A stretch of DNA of 64,000 nucleotides from Lentisphaerae bacterium GWF2_49_21 (GTDB taxonomy: Bacteria; Verrucomicrobiota; Lentisphaeria; Victivallales; GWF2-50-93). Within the stretch, counting starts at the first letter, position 1. Every line of letters starts with the position of its first letter. Position numbers and translations under genes: made by a program. The notes beneath the pieces were generated by a model. That model ran no database searches, had not been told where the DNA came from, and saw nothing but the letters and a program-made list of their open reading frames with translations. Below, one piece after another: positions 16,668 to 23,081 of this stretch. The stretch lies in contig MHBH01000039.1 in assembly GCA_001804805.1 (NCBI GenBank), positions 1-64,000 on the forward strand, in the 5' to 3' direction.

Positions 16668-17348
16668 TCAGCCCTCCAGGAGATCTGTGGCGATCTCGCT
16701 GAGCTTCGCCAGAGGTTTCCACTTCACTTCCGACACCTTGAAGCCGCTGTCGCTGCTGAGCCGCTCCCATACAGCAAGAGGGTCCGCGCTTTCTGCCGGA
16801 CTCCTGCCTTGCTTGAATACCTCCGGCAGGGCTTTCTGGAAACTGTCGTCAAGGTCGGAGTTGAACTTCGACTCCCAGAAGAAGTTCTCGGTGCCGGCGA
16901 TCTTGTCACCGAGCCGGCCTTCAAGGCTGAACTTCAGGTCGTCGCCTATGCACACCAGGCCGTCGTCATGGATGTTCTTCAGCGGCAGCCTGCACAGCAT
17001 ATCGGCTGTGTCATTGACCGAAACACCCGAGCAGTAGACATAGAGGTTCTCCATCGCTGAGTTGAAATACACATGCATGAAGTAGACATGCGGCAATGAC
17101 AGCGAATATTCCCTGATGGTGTCGTCCACCGTCCTCACATCGATCTCCTTCACAGCTGGCTGTTGGTGCGTCAGATAGATTTTCCTCTCATTCTTAGAAG
17201 CGTAGAAGACCACTCTCTCGGGAAGTACCGGCGTCCTTATGCCGGCAGACTGCGAGAGGCTCTCGTAGAAGTCATCGACTGTGACGGACCTGGTCTCCTG
17301 CACGGAGCGCAGTACGACCTTGCCGCCTGTGATCAGAATCTCGTCCAT
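16668..17348 (-). CDS. E2-like protein (prokaryotic E2 family D / PRTRC protein B-like)
   Basis: Start chosen at 17348, where AAAGGA precedes ATG (MDEILITGGKVVLRSV); the longer frame to 17459 lacks a ribosome site. The 226-residue product shows the pattern of bacterial E2-like proteins of the PRTRC B type. A run of beta strands (PERVVFYASKNERKIYLTHQ, LPHVYFMHVYFNSAMENLYV) is followed by a proline-rich turn and the segment HDDGLVCIGD with C133 where an E2 catalytic cysteine would lie. C106 and C119 are alternatives. It would carry the ubiquitin-like protein from E1 to targets. Family call by eye. Confidence 0.6.
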   Translation of the reverse strand: MDEILITGGKVVLRSVQETRSVTVDDFYESLSQSAGIRTPVLPERVVFYASKNERKIYLTHQQPAVKEIDVRTVDDTIREYSLSLPHVYFMHVYFNSAMENLYVYCSGVSVNDTADMLCRLPLKNIHDDGLVCIGDDLKFSLEGRLGDKIAGTENFFWESKFNSDLDDSFQKALPEVFKQGRSPAESADPLAVWERLSSDSGFKVSEVKWKPLAKLSEIATDLLEG

Positions 17349-17367
17349 GGGAAGTTTCCTTTCTTTT

Positions 17368-17466
17368 TTAGGGCAGGGGTGGCTTGCCTTCTGCGGGCGG
17401 CGGATCCAGGAAATCCCATTCCTGGATCCATAGCCGCAGAACTTTGAACAGGATTTCACTGTTCAT
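17368..17466 (-). CDS. possible 32-residue peptide upstream of the E2-like gene
   Basis: A short frame starts at ATG 17466 (MNSEILFKVLRLWIQEWDF) and ends with LDPPPAEGKPPLP, 19 bases before the E2-like start. Codon use resembles the flanking genes and it lies between the structured RNA and the E2-like gene. There is no good ribosome site, so it could be a leader peptide or chance. Confidence 0.3.
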   Translation of the reverse strand: MNSEILFKVLRLWIQEWDFLDPPPAEGKPPLP

Positions 17467-17578
17467 CCGATGGCGATGTTGCACCGCCCGGTGTTTTCCA
17501 GTAGTTCATGAGAATCAATGGAAAGCACAATACCAAGCCACTGGGGGGAACGTAGTTCCTCCCTTGTTTTCTTGAATG

Positions 17579-17788
17579 AAGTATCTTGCATAAGTCTGGG
17601 AGCGGTCCCCGGATGAGCGTCCGCGTGACTGCGCTTCGGCAGTGACGCGGTAAGCGGTTCCGGGGACCCGGAAGACCATTGAACAGGCATAACCTGATTG
17701 GAACGCTGTGGCGTTGCGCCGCAGTTCGCGCCTACTATGAATTATCCGAAGACAGTTCACGCATAGACGGCATGTTGCCAAGACACTT
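17579..17788 (-). ncRNA. candidate retron msr-msd RNA, downstream of the RT gene
   Basis: Read on the minus strand, AAGUGUCUUG (17788-17779) can pair over 10 positions, one of them G-U, with CAAGAUACUU (17588-17579), like the a1/a2 stem of a retron RNA. Between them come short stem-loops: GGCA-aca-UGCC, a GAAC..GC/GC..GUUC stem around a GGCG-CGCC hairpin, and CAGG-uuaug-CCUG. They are followed by one long hairpin with outer arms GGTCCCCGG/CCGGGGACC (17604-17612, 17660-17668), then CCGCGT/ACGCGG (17621-17626, 17645-17650) and ACTGC/GCAGT. Small loops then one long hairpin is the msr-then-msd order. It begins 10 bases after the RT stop. Canonical retrons place this RNA before the RT, so the order is unusual. 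Hand folding only. Confidence 0.6.
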
Positions 17789-17798
17789 GTTTTTGAAA

Positions 17799-18656
17799 CT
17801 AAGCTGCGATATTCATCTTTAAATTTACTGAACGGACCTCAAGGAGCCTTTCGATCTCCCTGATGTCCTGTTTGAAGCTTCGTGTCGCATCAATGTTCAC
17901 CGACTGGAAGTACGCGGCCATCCCTTTAAGGCTTTCATACTGCTTTTCATCATAGGGCTGGCTGTTGAGCAGCGCCATCTTGATGTTGTGCAGCCCTGCG
18001 CGGATATTGCGCCTGAGCTTCCTGGGAATGTTTACCTTGCGGTTCACGACAATCCCGGTGACGATCTGCCTGCGGCCTTTACGCATGACGCGGGTCTTCT
18101 TGTCGTTCAAGGTGTAGCCGCACTGCTCAATGACGAACTTTACTGCAGGAAGCATCTCGTTCAGTTTCGGATTGTCCGAGCTGAAGCAGAGATCATCTGC
18201 ATAACGTGAATAAGTGGCATCATAATTCTTTGCGAGCCCGGCAAGCCTAACGTCCATACCCTTCACCGCGAGATTTGAAAGCATCGGGCTCGTAGGTCCT
18301 CCTGTTGGAAGAGCGCCATCCAGAGTGCATGTGTTCGTGATGTCCTTTGCGGTTGCTGCCGGCAGTCCGGCCTTCATCAAAGCAGTAATGACCTGTCCGG
18401 ACTTCGTAGATCCGAAGAAGTCCTTCAGGTCAATTTTAATGACTACCTTCTTATTGACGTGCAATCTGGCATGTGTGGCCGTCGAACGCCCGGTCACGAA
18501 GCCGTGGGCGTATGAGCTGGGGCGTATCCCTCGGGCGGTGAGCCAGCGGAGTATGCCCTGCTGCTTCTTTTTTAGCTCCGGCACTGGCTCGGATATGATC
18601 CTCATCGTGCCGTCGCGCTTGGGGATCCTGTGGAACCTGTAATTGCTGGAGTCCAT
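17799..18656 (-). CDS. retron-type reverse transcriptase
   Basis: AGGAG at 8-nt spacing supports ATG 18656 (MDSSNYRFHRIPKRDGTMRI), giving 285 residues; the TTG at 18707 is an alternative. RT motifs are all present: IKIDLKDFF (D76), LPTGGPTSPMLSN (115-128), SRYADDLCFSS with the YADD box at 152-155, and KKTRVM. Retron hallmarks are the VTG triplet in RRQIVTGIVVN (199-201) and HARLH (62-66), matching the NAxxH-type motif apart from its first residue. No maturase or DGR accessory domain is present, so a group II intron or DGR enzyme is unlikely. The enzyme would make msDNA from the adjacent structured RNA. It is the first gene of the minus-strand cassette. Confidence 0.85.
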   Translation of the reverse strand: MDSSNYRFHRIPKRDGTMRIISEPVPELKKKQQGILRWLTARGIRPSSYAHGFVTGRSTATHARLHVNKKVVIKIDLKDFFGSTKSGQVITALMKAGLPAATAKDITNTCTLDGALPTGGPTSPMLSNLAVKGMDVRLAGLAKNYDATYSRYADDLCFSSDNPKLNEMLPAVKFVIEQCGYTLNDKKTRVMRKGRRQIVTGIVVNRKVNIPRKLRRNIRAGLHNIKMALLNSQPYDEKQYESLKGMAAYFQSVNIDATRSFKQDIREIERLLEVRSVNLKMNIAA

Positions 18657-18728
18657 GGGGAAATCTCCTATGCTGGGGTTAAATGGGTGGGTATCTGCAA
18701 GGGACAAGGGCTAAGTCCTTACCTATAT

Positions 18729-18734
18729 ATTATA
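18729..18734 (-). promoter_or_regulatory. possible -10 element for the RT cassette
   Basis: On the minus strand a perfect TATAAT occurs here in GGGTATAATATATAGG. No good -35 box is found at 16-18 nt. Transcription from here would give a leader of about 65 bases before the RT start, too short to hold a canonical upstream msr-msd RNA. Confidence 0.35.
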
Positions 18735-18768
18735 CCCGAATAATGGGCAAAATTAAGAGGGGATGAGG

Positions 18769-18796
18769 GACTTCTGCACAGAAAGAGGCAGAAGTC
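18769..18796. repeat. inverted repeat, 9-base arms
   Basis: GACTTCTGC (18769-18777) and GCAGAAGTC (18788-18796) form a perfect 9-base stem with a 10-base loop. It lies just upstream of the RT promoter region and at the edge of the dispersed repeat copy A. There is no T-run on either side, so it is not a clear terminator; it may be an operator or RNA hairpin. Confidence 0.5.
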
Positions 18797-18848
18797 GGGG
18801 GCAGGGGATAGAGGGGAAGGTCAACGTCTGGGCAAAGTTGCCCAGATG
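18788..18848 (+). repeat. dispersed palindromic repeat, copy A
   Basis: The core TCTGGGCAA-AG-TTGCCCAGA (18827-18846) has perfect 9-base arms. The preceding 35 bases (GCAGAAGT, GGGGATA, GGGGAAGGT blocks) match those in front of copy D at 45.2 kb. The 3' side runs directly into the thermonuclease remnant, whose frame also reads through the palindrome. The gene-less stretch 18657-19198 holds only the -10 box, the 9-base hairpin, this repeat, that remnant and the promoter of the next gene. Confidence 0.6.
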
Positions 18849-19019
18849 TTCGACAAATACGGCCGCATATTCGCCTATGCCTGCATCCTCGATAAAAACA
18901 AAAGCTTTATCATGCTCAACGAACAAATGCTAAAAGACGGTTTCGCCTATCTTTTGACAATTCCGCCGAATAGTAAACACATATTCCTGCATTTTCAATC
19001 TGCCAGGTTGGCAAATTGA
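18846..19019 (+). pseudogene. thermonuclease (SNase-like) remnant
   Basis: A 57-codon frame encodes FDKYGRIFAYACILDKN, then FIMLNEQMLKDGFAYLLTIPPN, then a final helix ending FQSAR. This is the second half of the staphylococcal-nuclease fold (D-x-YGR-x-LAYV, LNE.L...G.A.V). The N-terminal half with the calcium ligands and the first catalytic arginine is missing and the palindromic repeat sits at the break. It is therefore a decayed fragment, although it still lacks internal stops. Confidence 0.6.
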
Positions 19020-19103
19020 TATATCATCCTTGCTATTTCCAAGAGAAATTTCATTCTTTGACAAGGAATTATACCTCATTATCCCTATGTCATATCATCA
19101 TGC

Positions 19104-19191
19104 AATGGATATATTAATGGAAACATTAGAACATGTACTTGACAAATATGCTATATGGTAATATAATAATTATAAATGGATATATTAATGG
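19104..19191 (+). promoter_or_regulatory. 17-base direct repeats flanking a promoter (probable operators)
   Basis: AATGGATATATTAATGG occurs at 19104-19120 and again at 19175-19191, identical over 17 bases. The first copy lies upstream of the -35 box and the second at the expected transcription start and just before the start codon of the GntR-type gene. This is the layout of autoregulation by the downstream regulator, perhaps with looping between the two sites. The core ATATTAAT is itself nearly symmetric. Confidence 0.6.
19139..19167 (+). promoter_or_regulatory. consensus sigma-70 promoter
   Basis: TTGACA (19139-19144) and TATAAT (19162-19167) are both perfect consensus with the ideal 17-nt spacing. 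The start would be near 19174, about 25 bases before the regulator ATG at 19199, so the message has a very short leader. A promoter this strong next to two operator-like repeats fits tight repression. Confidence 0.8.
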
Positions 19192-19198
19192 GTATAAT

Positions 19199-20608
19199 AT
19201 GAAAGATTACAAGTACATTGCCATTGCGAACCAGCTCCTGAATGATGTTCATTACAGGAAGTCGGGAAGACGTCTCCCCAGCGAAAGGAAAATATGTGGC
19301 ATATTCAAGGTAAGCCGCATAACGGCCAAGAAGGCGCTGAACCATCTGAAGGAAAACTCCAAGGTTACAAGGCACGTTGGAAGAGGTACATTTATCTCGA
19401 CTAGTAAAAGCAGGATTTCAATTACTTTGCTTGTCACCCCTCATCTACCCGGAGTGGAAATGATTTCCTTCTTCAAGGATGAGATATCGAGATATGCGGG
19501 ACAAACTCCCGGAGTCGATATCTCGATTAAGGAAATACAGGGCAACGTGGTTTCATCCTCATACAGTATTCCAGGTGTGAAGATCATATATTGGCCCTAT
19601 GCCGGTTATGTTTCCCCCATGGATATACTAGTCCCGCTCGATGAATTTTCCGATTTCACCCAAGTCATGAGCCTTGTGAACAATAATTACTGCCATTGGG
19701 GAAATGACAGGACCGGACGGACAAGATGCTATTCGATTCCGATGCATCTCGGTGTTGATGCATTCATGTTCAACCGTGAATACGCAGGACTGCTTGGCCT
19801 AGATGCGGACAGAGGGCCTTCGGACTGGAACGACATACTGCACTGGTGCAAAGCCACCGGTGAAAACCGCAAGAGGAAGATCGCCCCGACATTCTTAAGC
19901 GACTTTGACGGTTTTCTGCTACCGAGTTCGTATTATTATACGCTGTCAGGAGGGAATAATTTCATATTCGACGATAAAGGTAAGATAAACTTTTCATTCG
20001 ATTCCGGGGTGAAATGGCTAAAGTTCTTCAGGGATCTGCACCTGCTGAAAAAAAACATGATCCTGACATCCCATCAGCCTGATCCAATATTTTCAGGGAA
20101 GACGTTGTTTACGCTGACAGGAGGAACTTGGATGTATTCCCAGAAGAAAAGGCTTGGGTCCGATGTTCCAGTGAAAGTTGTCCCCATTCCCCCATGTGAG
20201 AAAAACAATGGTTCAGTTTCAAGGGTTGGGAAATATGAACTTGCCATTGCCAGCGGTGGCTCCTCATCCGAAGATGAAATCCGTGGTGCATGGGACTTCA
20301 TAAAATATCTTACCTGTGAAGAAGATGTGCAGGAACGTTTGGTTGGGATCTTTTCATCTCTAGCAGCAAACAAGAATGTCTTCAGCAGGCAGGGGCAGGA
20401 TATGAAATGGGCGCCATTCATTCAGGCGCTGGCAACCGGAATAATCCCAACGCCACATCCCGTCATGTTTGCCATCAATGCTATCATGAAGAAGTATTTC
20501 AGGATGTCGGTCTTCGGCGGAATGGATCCCGAGGAGGCGACGGTAAAGATTGACGAGTTATGCAGGCTTCAGATAGAAATTGAGAAGGAAAGGAGCGGTA
20601 TCGCATGA
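19199..20608 (+). CDS. GntR-family regulator fused to an ABC-type solute-binding domain
   Basis: ATG 19199 gives 469 residues. Residues 1-70 are a GntR winged helix ([49 protein letters not shown]). From about 75 to the end the sequence is an extracellular solute-binding protein fold of the maltose/sugar type: [56 protein letters not shown]. There is no signal peptide, so the binding domain is cytoplasmic and presumably senses a sugar. The gene begins a cluster of pseudopilins and a glycoside hydrolase. Upstream frame to 19133 covers the promoter and is not coding. Few GntR proteins carry this sensor. Confidence 0.85.
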   Translation: MKDYKYIAIANQLLNDVHYRKSGRRLPSERKICGIFKVSRITAKKALNHLKENSKVTRHVGRGTFISTSKSRISITLLVTPHLPGVEMISFFKDEISRYAGQTPGVDISIKEIQGNVVSSSYSIPGVKIIYWPYAGYVSPMDILVPLDEFSDFTQVMSLVNNNYCHWGNDRTGRTRCYSIPMHLGVDAFMFNREYAGLLGLDADRGPSDWNDILHWCKATGENRKRKIAPTFLSDFDGFLLPSSYYYTLSGGNNFIFDDKGKINFSFDSGVKWLKFFRDLHLLKKNMILTSHQPDPIFSGKTLFTLTGGTWMYSQKKRLGSDVPVKVVPIPPCEKNNGSVSRVGKYELAIASGGSSSEDEIRGAWDFIKYLTCEEDVQERLVGIFSSLAANKNVFSRQGQDMKWAPFIQALATGIIPTPHPVMFAINAIMKKYFRMSVFGGMDPEEATVKIDELCRLQIEIEKERSGIA

Positions 20609-21222
20609 ATCCCGGTACTGGCAGAAACTTTACACTTATAGAATTACTAGTGGTAATTGCGATCATAGCGATACTAGCAGCCCTTCTTCTGCCAGCCCTG
20701 AAAGCCGCGAAACAAAAAGCAAACCAATCCCTTTGCCTTAGCAACATGAAACAGACATATATTGTTTTTGCGGGATATGGCACTGATTACTCGGATTTCT
20801 GGCCGCCGTTGCGGCAGATCGATTCGACCTCAGGCGATTTCTGGCATATGATTCTTTACTCCCATGACACAGGAAAAACAGCCACTGAAGCCCTGATGGC
20901 ACAGTCCATATTCAGATGTTCTACCGTCGAGCAATATACCACCTGGACGCCTGGGATTGGAATGAATGCAACCATTCCGTCGAACACAACTGGCAGCCTG
21001 GTTTGGAATGATTATGTGAACAAGCCAGTCAAGATTTCAGCCATTCCACGCCCATCATTGGATAAATGGCCCCTCGTCGGGGATCGCTACAACAACTGGT
21101 TCATAAGATCGAACATAATTACGTATATGACATTTACTTCACATGGCTACCAGGGCAACGTTGTCTATTGCGATGGACACGCCTGCGGACTTGGAATAGG
21201 CGATTATGAGAGGATTCCCTGA
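20605..21222 (+). CDS. type II pseudopilin-like protein with H-X9-DG end
   Basis: The start overlaps the regulator stop (ATGA). The N-terminus [20 protein letters not shown] is a type IV prepilin/pseudopilin helix; it lacks the usual glycine before the F, as is common in this phylum. The rest is a 170-residue extracytoplasmic domain ending with [10 protein letters not shown], the DG-type processing-associated motif. Such proteins are expanded in Lentisphaerota and are thought to sit in the envelope, possibly in glycan handling; the role is unproven. Coupled to the regulator gene. Confidence 0.85.
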   Translation: MNPGTGRNFTLIELLVVIAIIAILAALLLPALKAAKQKANQSLCLSNMKQTYIVFAGYGTDYSDFWPPLRQIDSTSGDFWHMILYSHDTGKTATEALMAQSIFRCSTVEQYTTWTPGIGMNATIPSNTTGSLVWNDYVNKPVKISAIPRPSLDKWPLVGDRYNNWFIRSNIITYMTFTSHGYQGNVVYCDGHACGLGIGDYERIP

Positions 21223-21279
21223 ACCACAATATTGGATAACAGGCATGAATTTACATGCGGATTGCTCTATGAGGTTGTT

Positions 21280-22005
21280 TTGAAATCAAGAATTCCAAAA
21301 GTATTCACACTTGTTGAACTGCTGGTCGTAATTGCAGTCATCGCAATACTGCTGTCTCTTCTTCTGCCTGCACTCCAGAGTGCGCGGGAAGCTGCGAAAT
21401 CTGCAGTGTGCTACAGCAATCTTAGGCAGTCATATCTTTCCGAATATACATACGCAATAGACCAGCAGGGATACCTTCCATTGATTTATAATCCTACCCT
21501 CAATTGCTGGAGAAGCTGGGTGTTCATGCTGGGGGAGGAATACATGAAACAACCGGCTGACGTTGCAGTATGTCCTTCGGACAGTCCCTACAGATGGCAG
21601 GCAGGCCAGTGGAACCGCTGCTATGGTGTCGACAGGGAGATAACATCGCCATATAATCTAGGTCCTTCCATTGCAAGAGGGGAATACGCCATAATACCGG
21701 TTGATTTTGGTTCAGGATATTTTATTGAATACAGGATGTTGACAAGAATAGCAGAGCCGGCGATGAGATGCTTTGTCGCTGACAGTTGGCATATTGGAGA
21801 CAAGAACCAGCATTATGTGAATCCAAGGAAGGCATGGAATCCCGCTACTGTACAGGTAGGTGTCACCTTGAGGCACAGCGGCAGGGCGAATGCAGTTCTC
21901 TGGGATGGGCATGTCAACACCTACAACAGGAATGATCTGAGGAACATAGGTTTCGAATATGGAATAACAGGAAGGAATGGAAAGTACGCCCTGTATGGGC
22001 TATAG
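21280..22005 (+). CDS. second pseudopilin-like H-X9-DG protein
   Basis: Start placed at TTG 21280, with GAGG at 21271-21274, giving 241 residues starting [21 protein letters not shown] frame from TTG 21232 is longer but puts the prepilin helix too far inside. The helix is followed by [16 protein letters not shown] and a domain ending in [15 protein letters not shown], the H-X9-DG motif. It follows the first pseudopilin by about 57 bases and is probably co-transcribed. Two pilin-like genes in tandem may supply alternative envelope subunits for one sugar-use unit. Confidence 0.8.
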   Translation: MKSRIPKVFTLVELLVVIAVIAILLSLLLPALQSAREAAKSAVCYSNLRQSYLSEYTYAIDQQGYLPLIYNPTLNCWRSWVFMLGEEYMKQPADVAVCPSDSPYRWQAGQWNRCYGVDREITSPYNLGPSIARGEYAIIPVDFGSGYFIEYRMLTRIAEPAMRCFVADSWHIGDKNQHYVNPRKAWNPATVQVGVTLRHSGRANAVLWDGHVNTYNRNDLRNIGFEYGITGRNGKYALYGL

Positions 22006-22064
22006 ATCATTTTATTGTGGAAATTTCCATAAAAGGGAATTGACCTGATACCCCTGGAACAATC

Positions 22065-23081
22065 ATGCATATGAAAACAGCAGTTAGGAGGAAAATGACA
22101 GGAATCAAAAATCTTATTCCTTTGGTACTCGGAATTGCCGCCATAAGTCTTTGGGCTGATGAAAAAATCATAGAAGGTGTTTCCTGCGATTCATCAGGAG
22201 TTGTTTCAATGCAGGATGGAATAAAGGTGTTCCTCGCCCACTGGAGCGACAAGTGGCAATACTCCGATCAGAAATGGGGTGCGTTGAAGGCCGAGCCCGG
22301 ATATCCCCTGAAAAAAGACGCCTCATTGCAAGTCAAAGGGATTTGGCAGTTGAAGGATGGCATTGGTTCATTCAACACAAATCTGGTGATTTCATCTGTC
22401 AACGCATCATCTTTTGAGTATGAAATAAATCTTCAGTCCCAGGAACCTGTTAATTCTAGGCTTGTCTGTCTATCTCTCGTCTTGCCTGCACCTGTTTTTG
22501 CCGGTAAAGAAATATTCTTAGGGGATAACAAATTGTCTCTGCCTGATAAATTATCAGGGGAAAAAATATCCCAGATGGGGAAAATACATAAAATAACGAT
22601 TCCCATGAAGGGAAAAACCCTTGTTATTGAAGGTGATTATGAAGCAGGTGTTTTCGATGACCGGGCATATAAGACCGATATGTTTTCAATAAAAATAAAT
22701 CTTTTACCGTCTTCCGGCGGAATTAAAGAGAGCAGGCTTAAGCTCAAGTTGAACTTAATCGAAAACACTTTCAGATGCATAGATTTAAAAAAGTATGCGA
22801 ACATGGGATTTAAGGATGATGTTCCGGATGACGGCAAAGGTGGCTGGACTGATCAGGGGCCGGCAAACGACCTTTCCTGCATGAAACCCGGACTCATAAC
22901 CCTTTGCTCAGTACCCTTCAAGATCATAGATCCTGATTCAAACAATGGCAAGGCATGCATGGTTTTTGCTGGACCTTCGCGGGATTACTTCATCAAGGAG
23001 GCTCGGCATCCCCATGAACTTGGAGAAAGCTCAGGCATTGTATCTTCTCCATGGCATAGCCTGGCCTCCAAAGGATATTGA
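22065..23081 (+). CDS. secreted glycoside hydrolase-like protein, N-terminal part (frameshifted gene)
   Basis: The first frame of a gene split by a frameshift: a signal peptide (IKNLIPLVLGIAAISLWA) followed by a beta-rich domain of about 250 residues and the segment FKIIDPDSNNGKACMVFAGPSRDY. The last ~25 residues are out of frame. Removing one base near 23005 (GCTCGGCATC to GCTCGCATC) joins it smoothly to the next frame as EARIPMNLEKAQALYLLHG. AGGAGG at 22086-22091 makes ATG 22095 an alternative start. The joined protein would be about 1110 residues and secreted. Confidence 0.7.
   Translation: MHMKTAVRRKMTGIKNLIPLVLGIAAISLWADEKIIEGVSCDSSGVVSMQDGIKVFLAHWSDKWQYSDQKWGALKAEPGYPLKKDASLQVKGIWQLKDGIGSFNTNLVISSVNASSFEYEINLQSQEPVNSRLVCLSLVLPAPVFAGKEIFLGDNKLSLPDKLSGEKISQMGKIHKITIPMKGKTLVIEGDYEAGVFDDRAYKTDMFSIKINLLPSSGGIKESRLKLKLNLIENTFRCIDLKKYANMGFKDDVPDDGKGGWTDQGPANDLSCMKPGLITLCSVPFKIIDPDSNNGKACMVFAGPSRDYFIKEARHPHELGESSGIVSSPWHSLASKGY

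Noticed and set aside
17579-17668. Plain terminator reading of the GC-rich hairpin
   Set aside because: No T-run follows on either strand and the element is flanked by a separate 10-base pairing, so a simple terminator does not explain it.
17463-17781. 75- and 88-codon minus-strand frames after the RT gene
   Set aside because: They cover the strongly paired RNA element; sequence is arginine/serine-rich with no domain, so the RNA is the better explanation.
17799-18656. Diversity-generating retroelement or group II intron RT
   Set aside because: The motif is LPTGGPTSP, not the DGR-type SQ motif; no template/variable repeat pair was noticed, there is no maturase domain, and the VTG triplet favours a retron.
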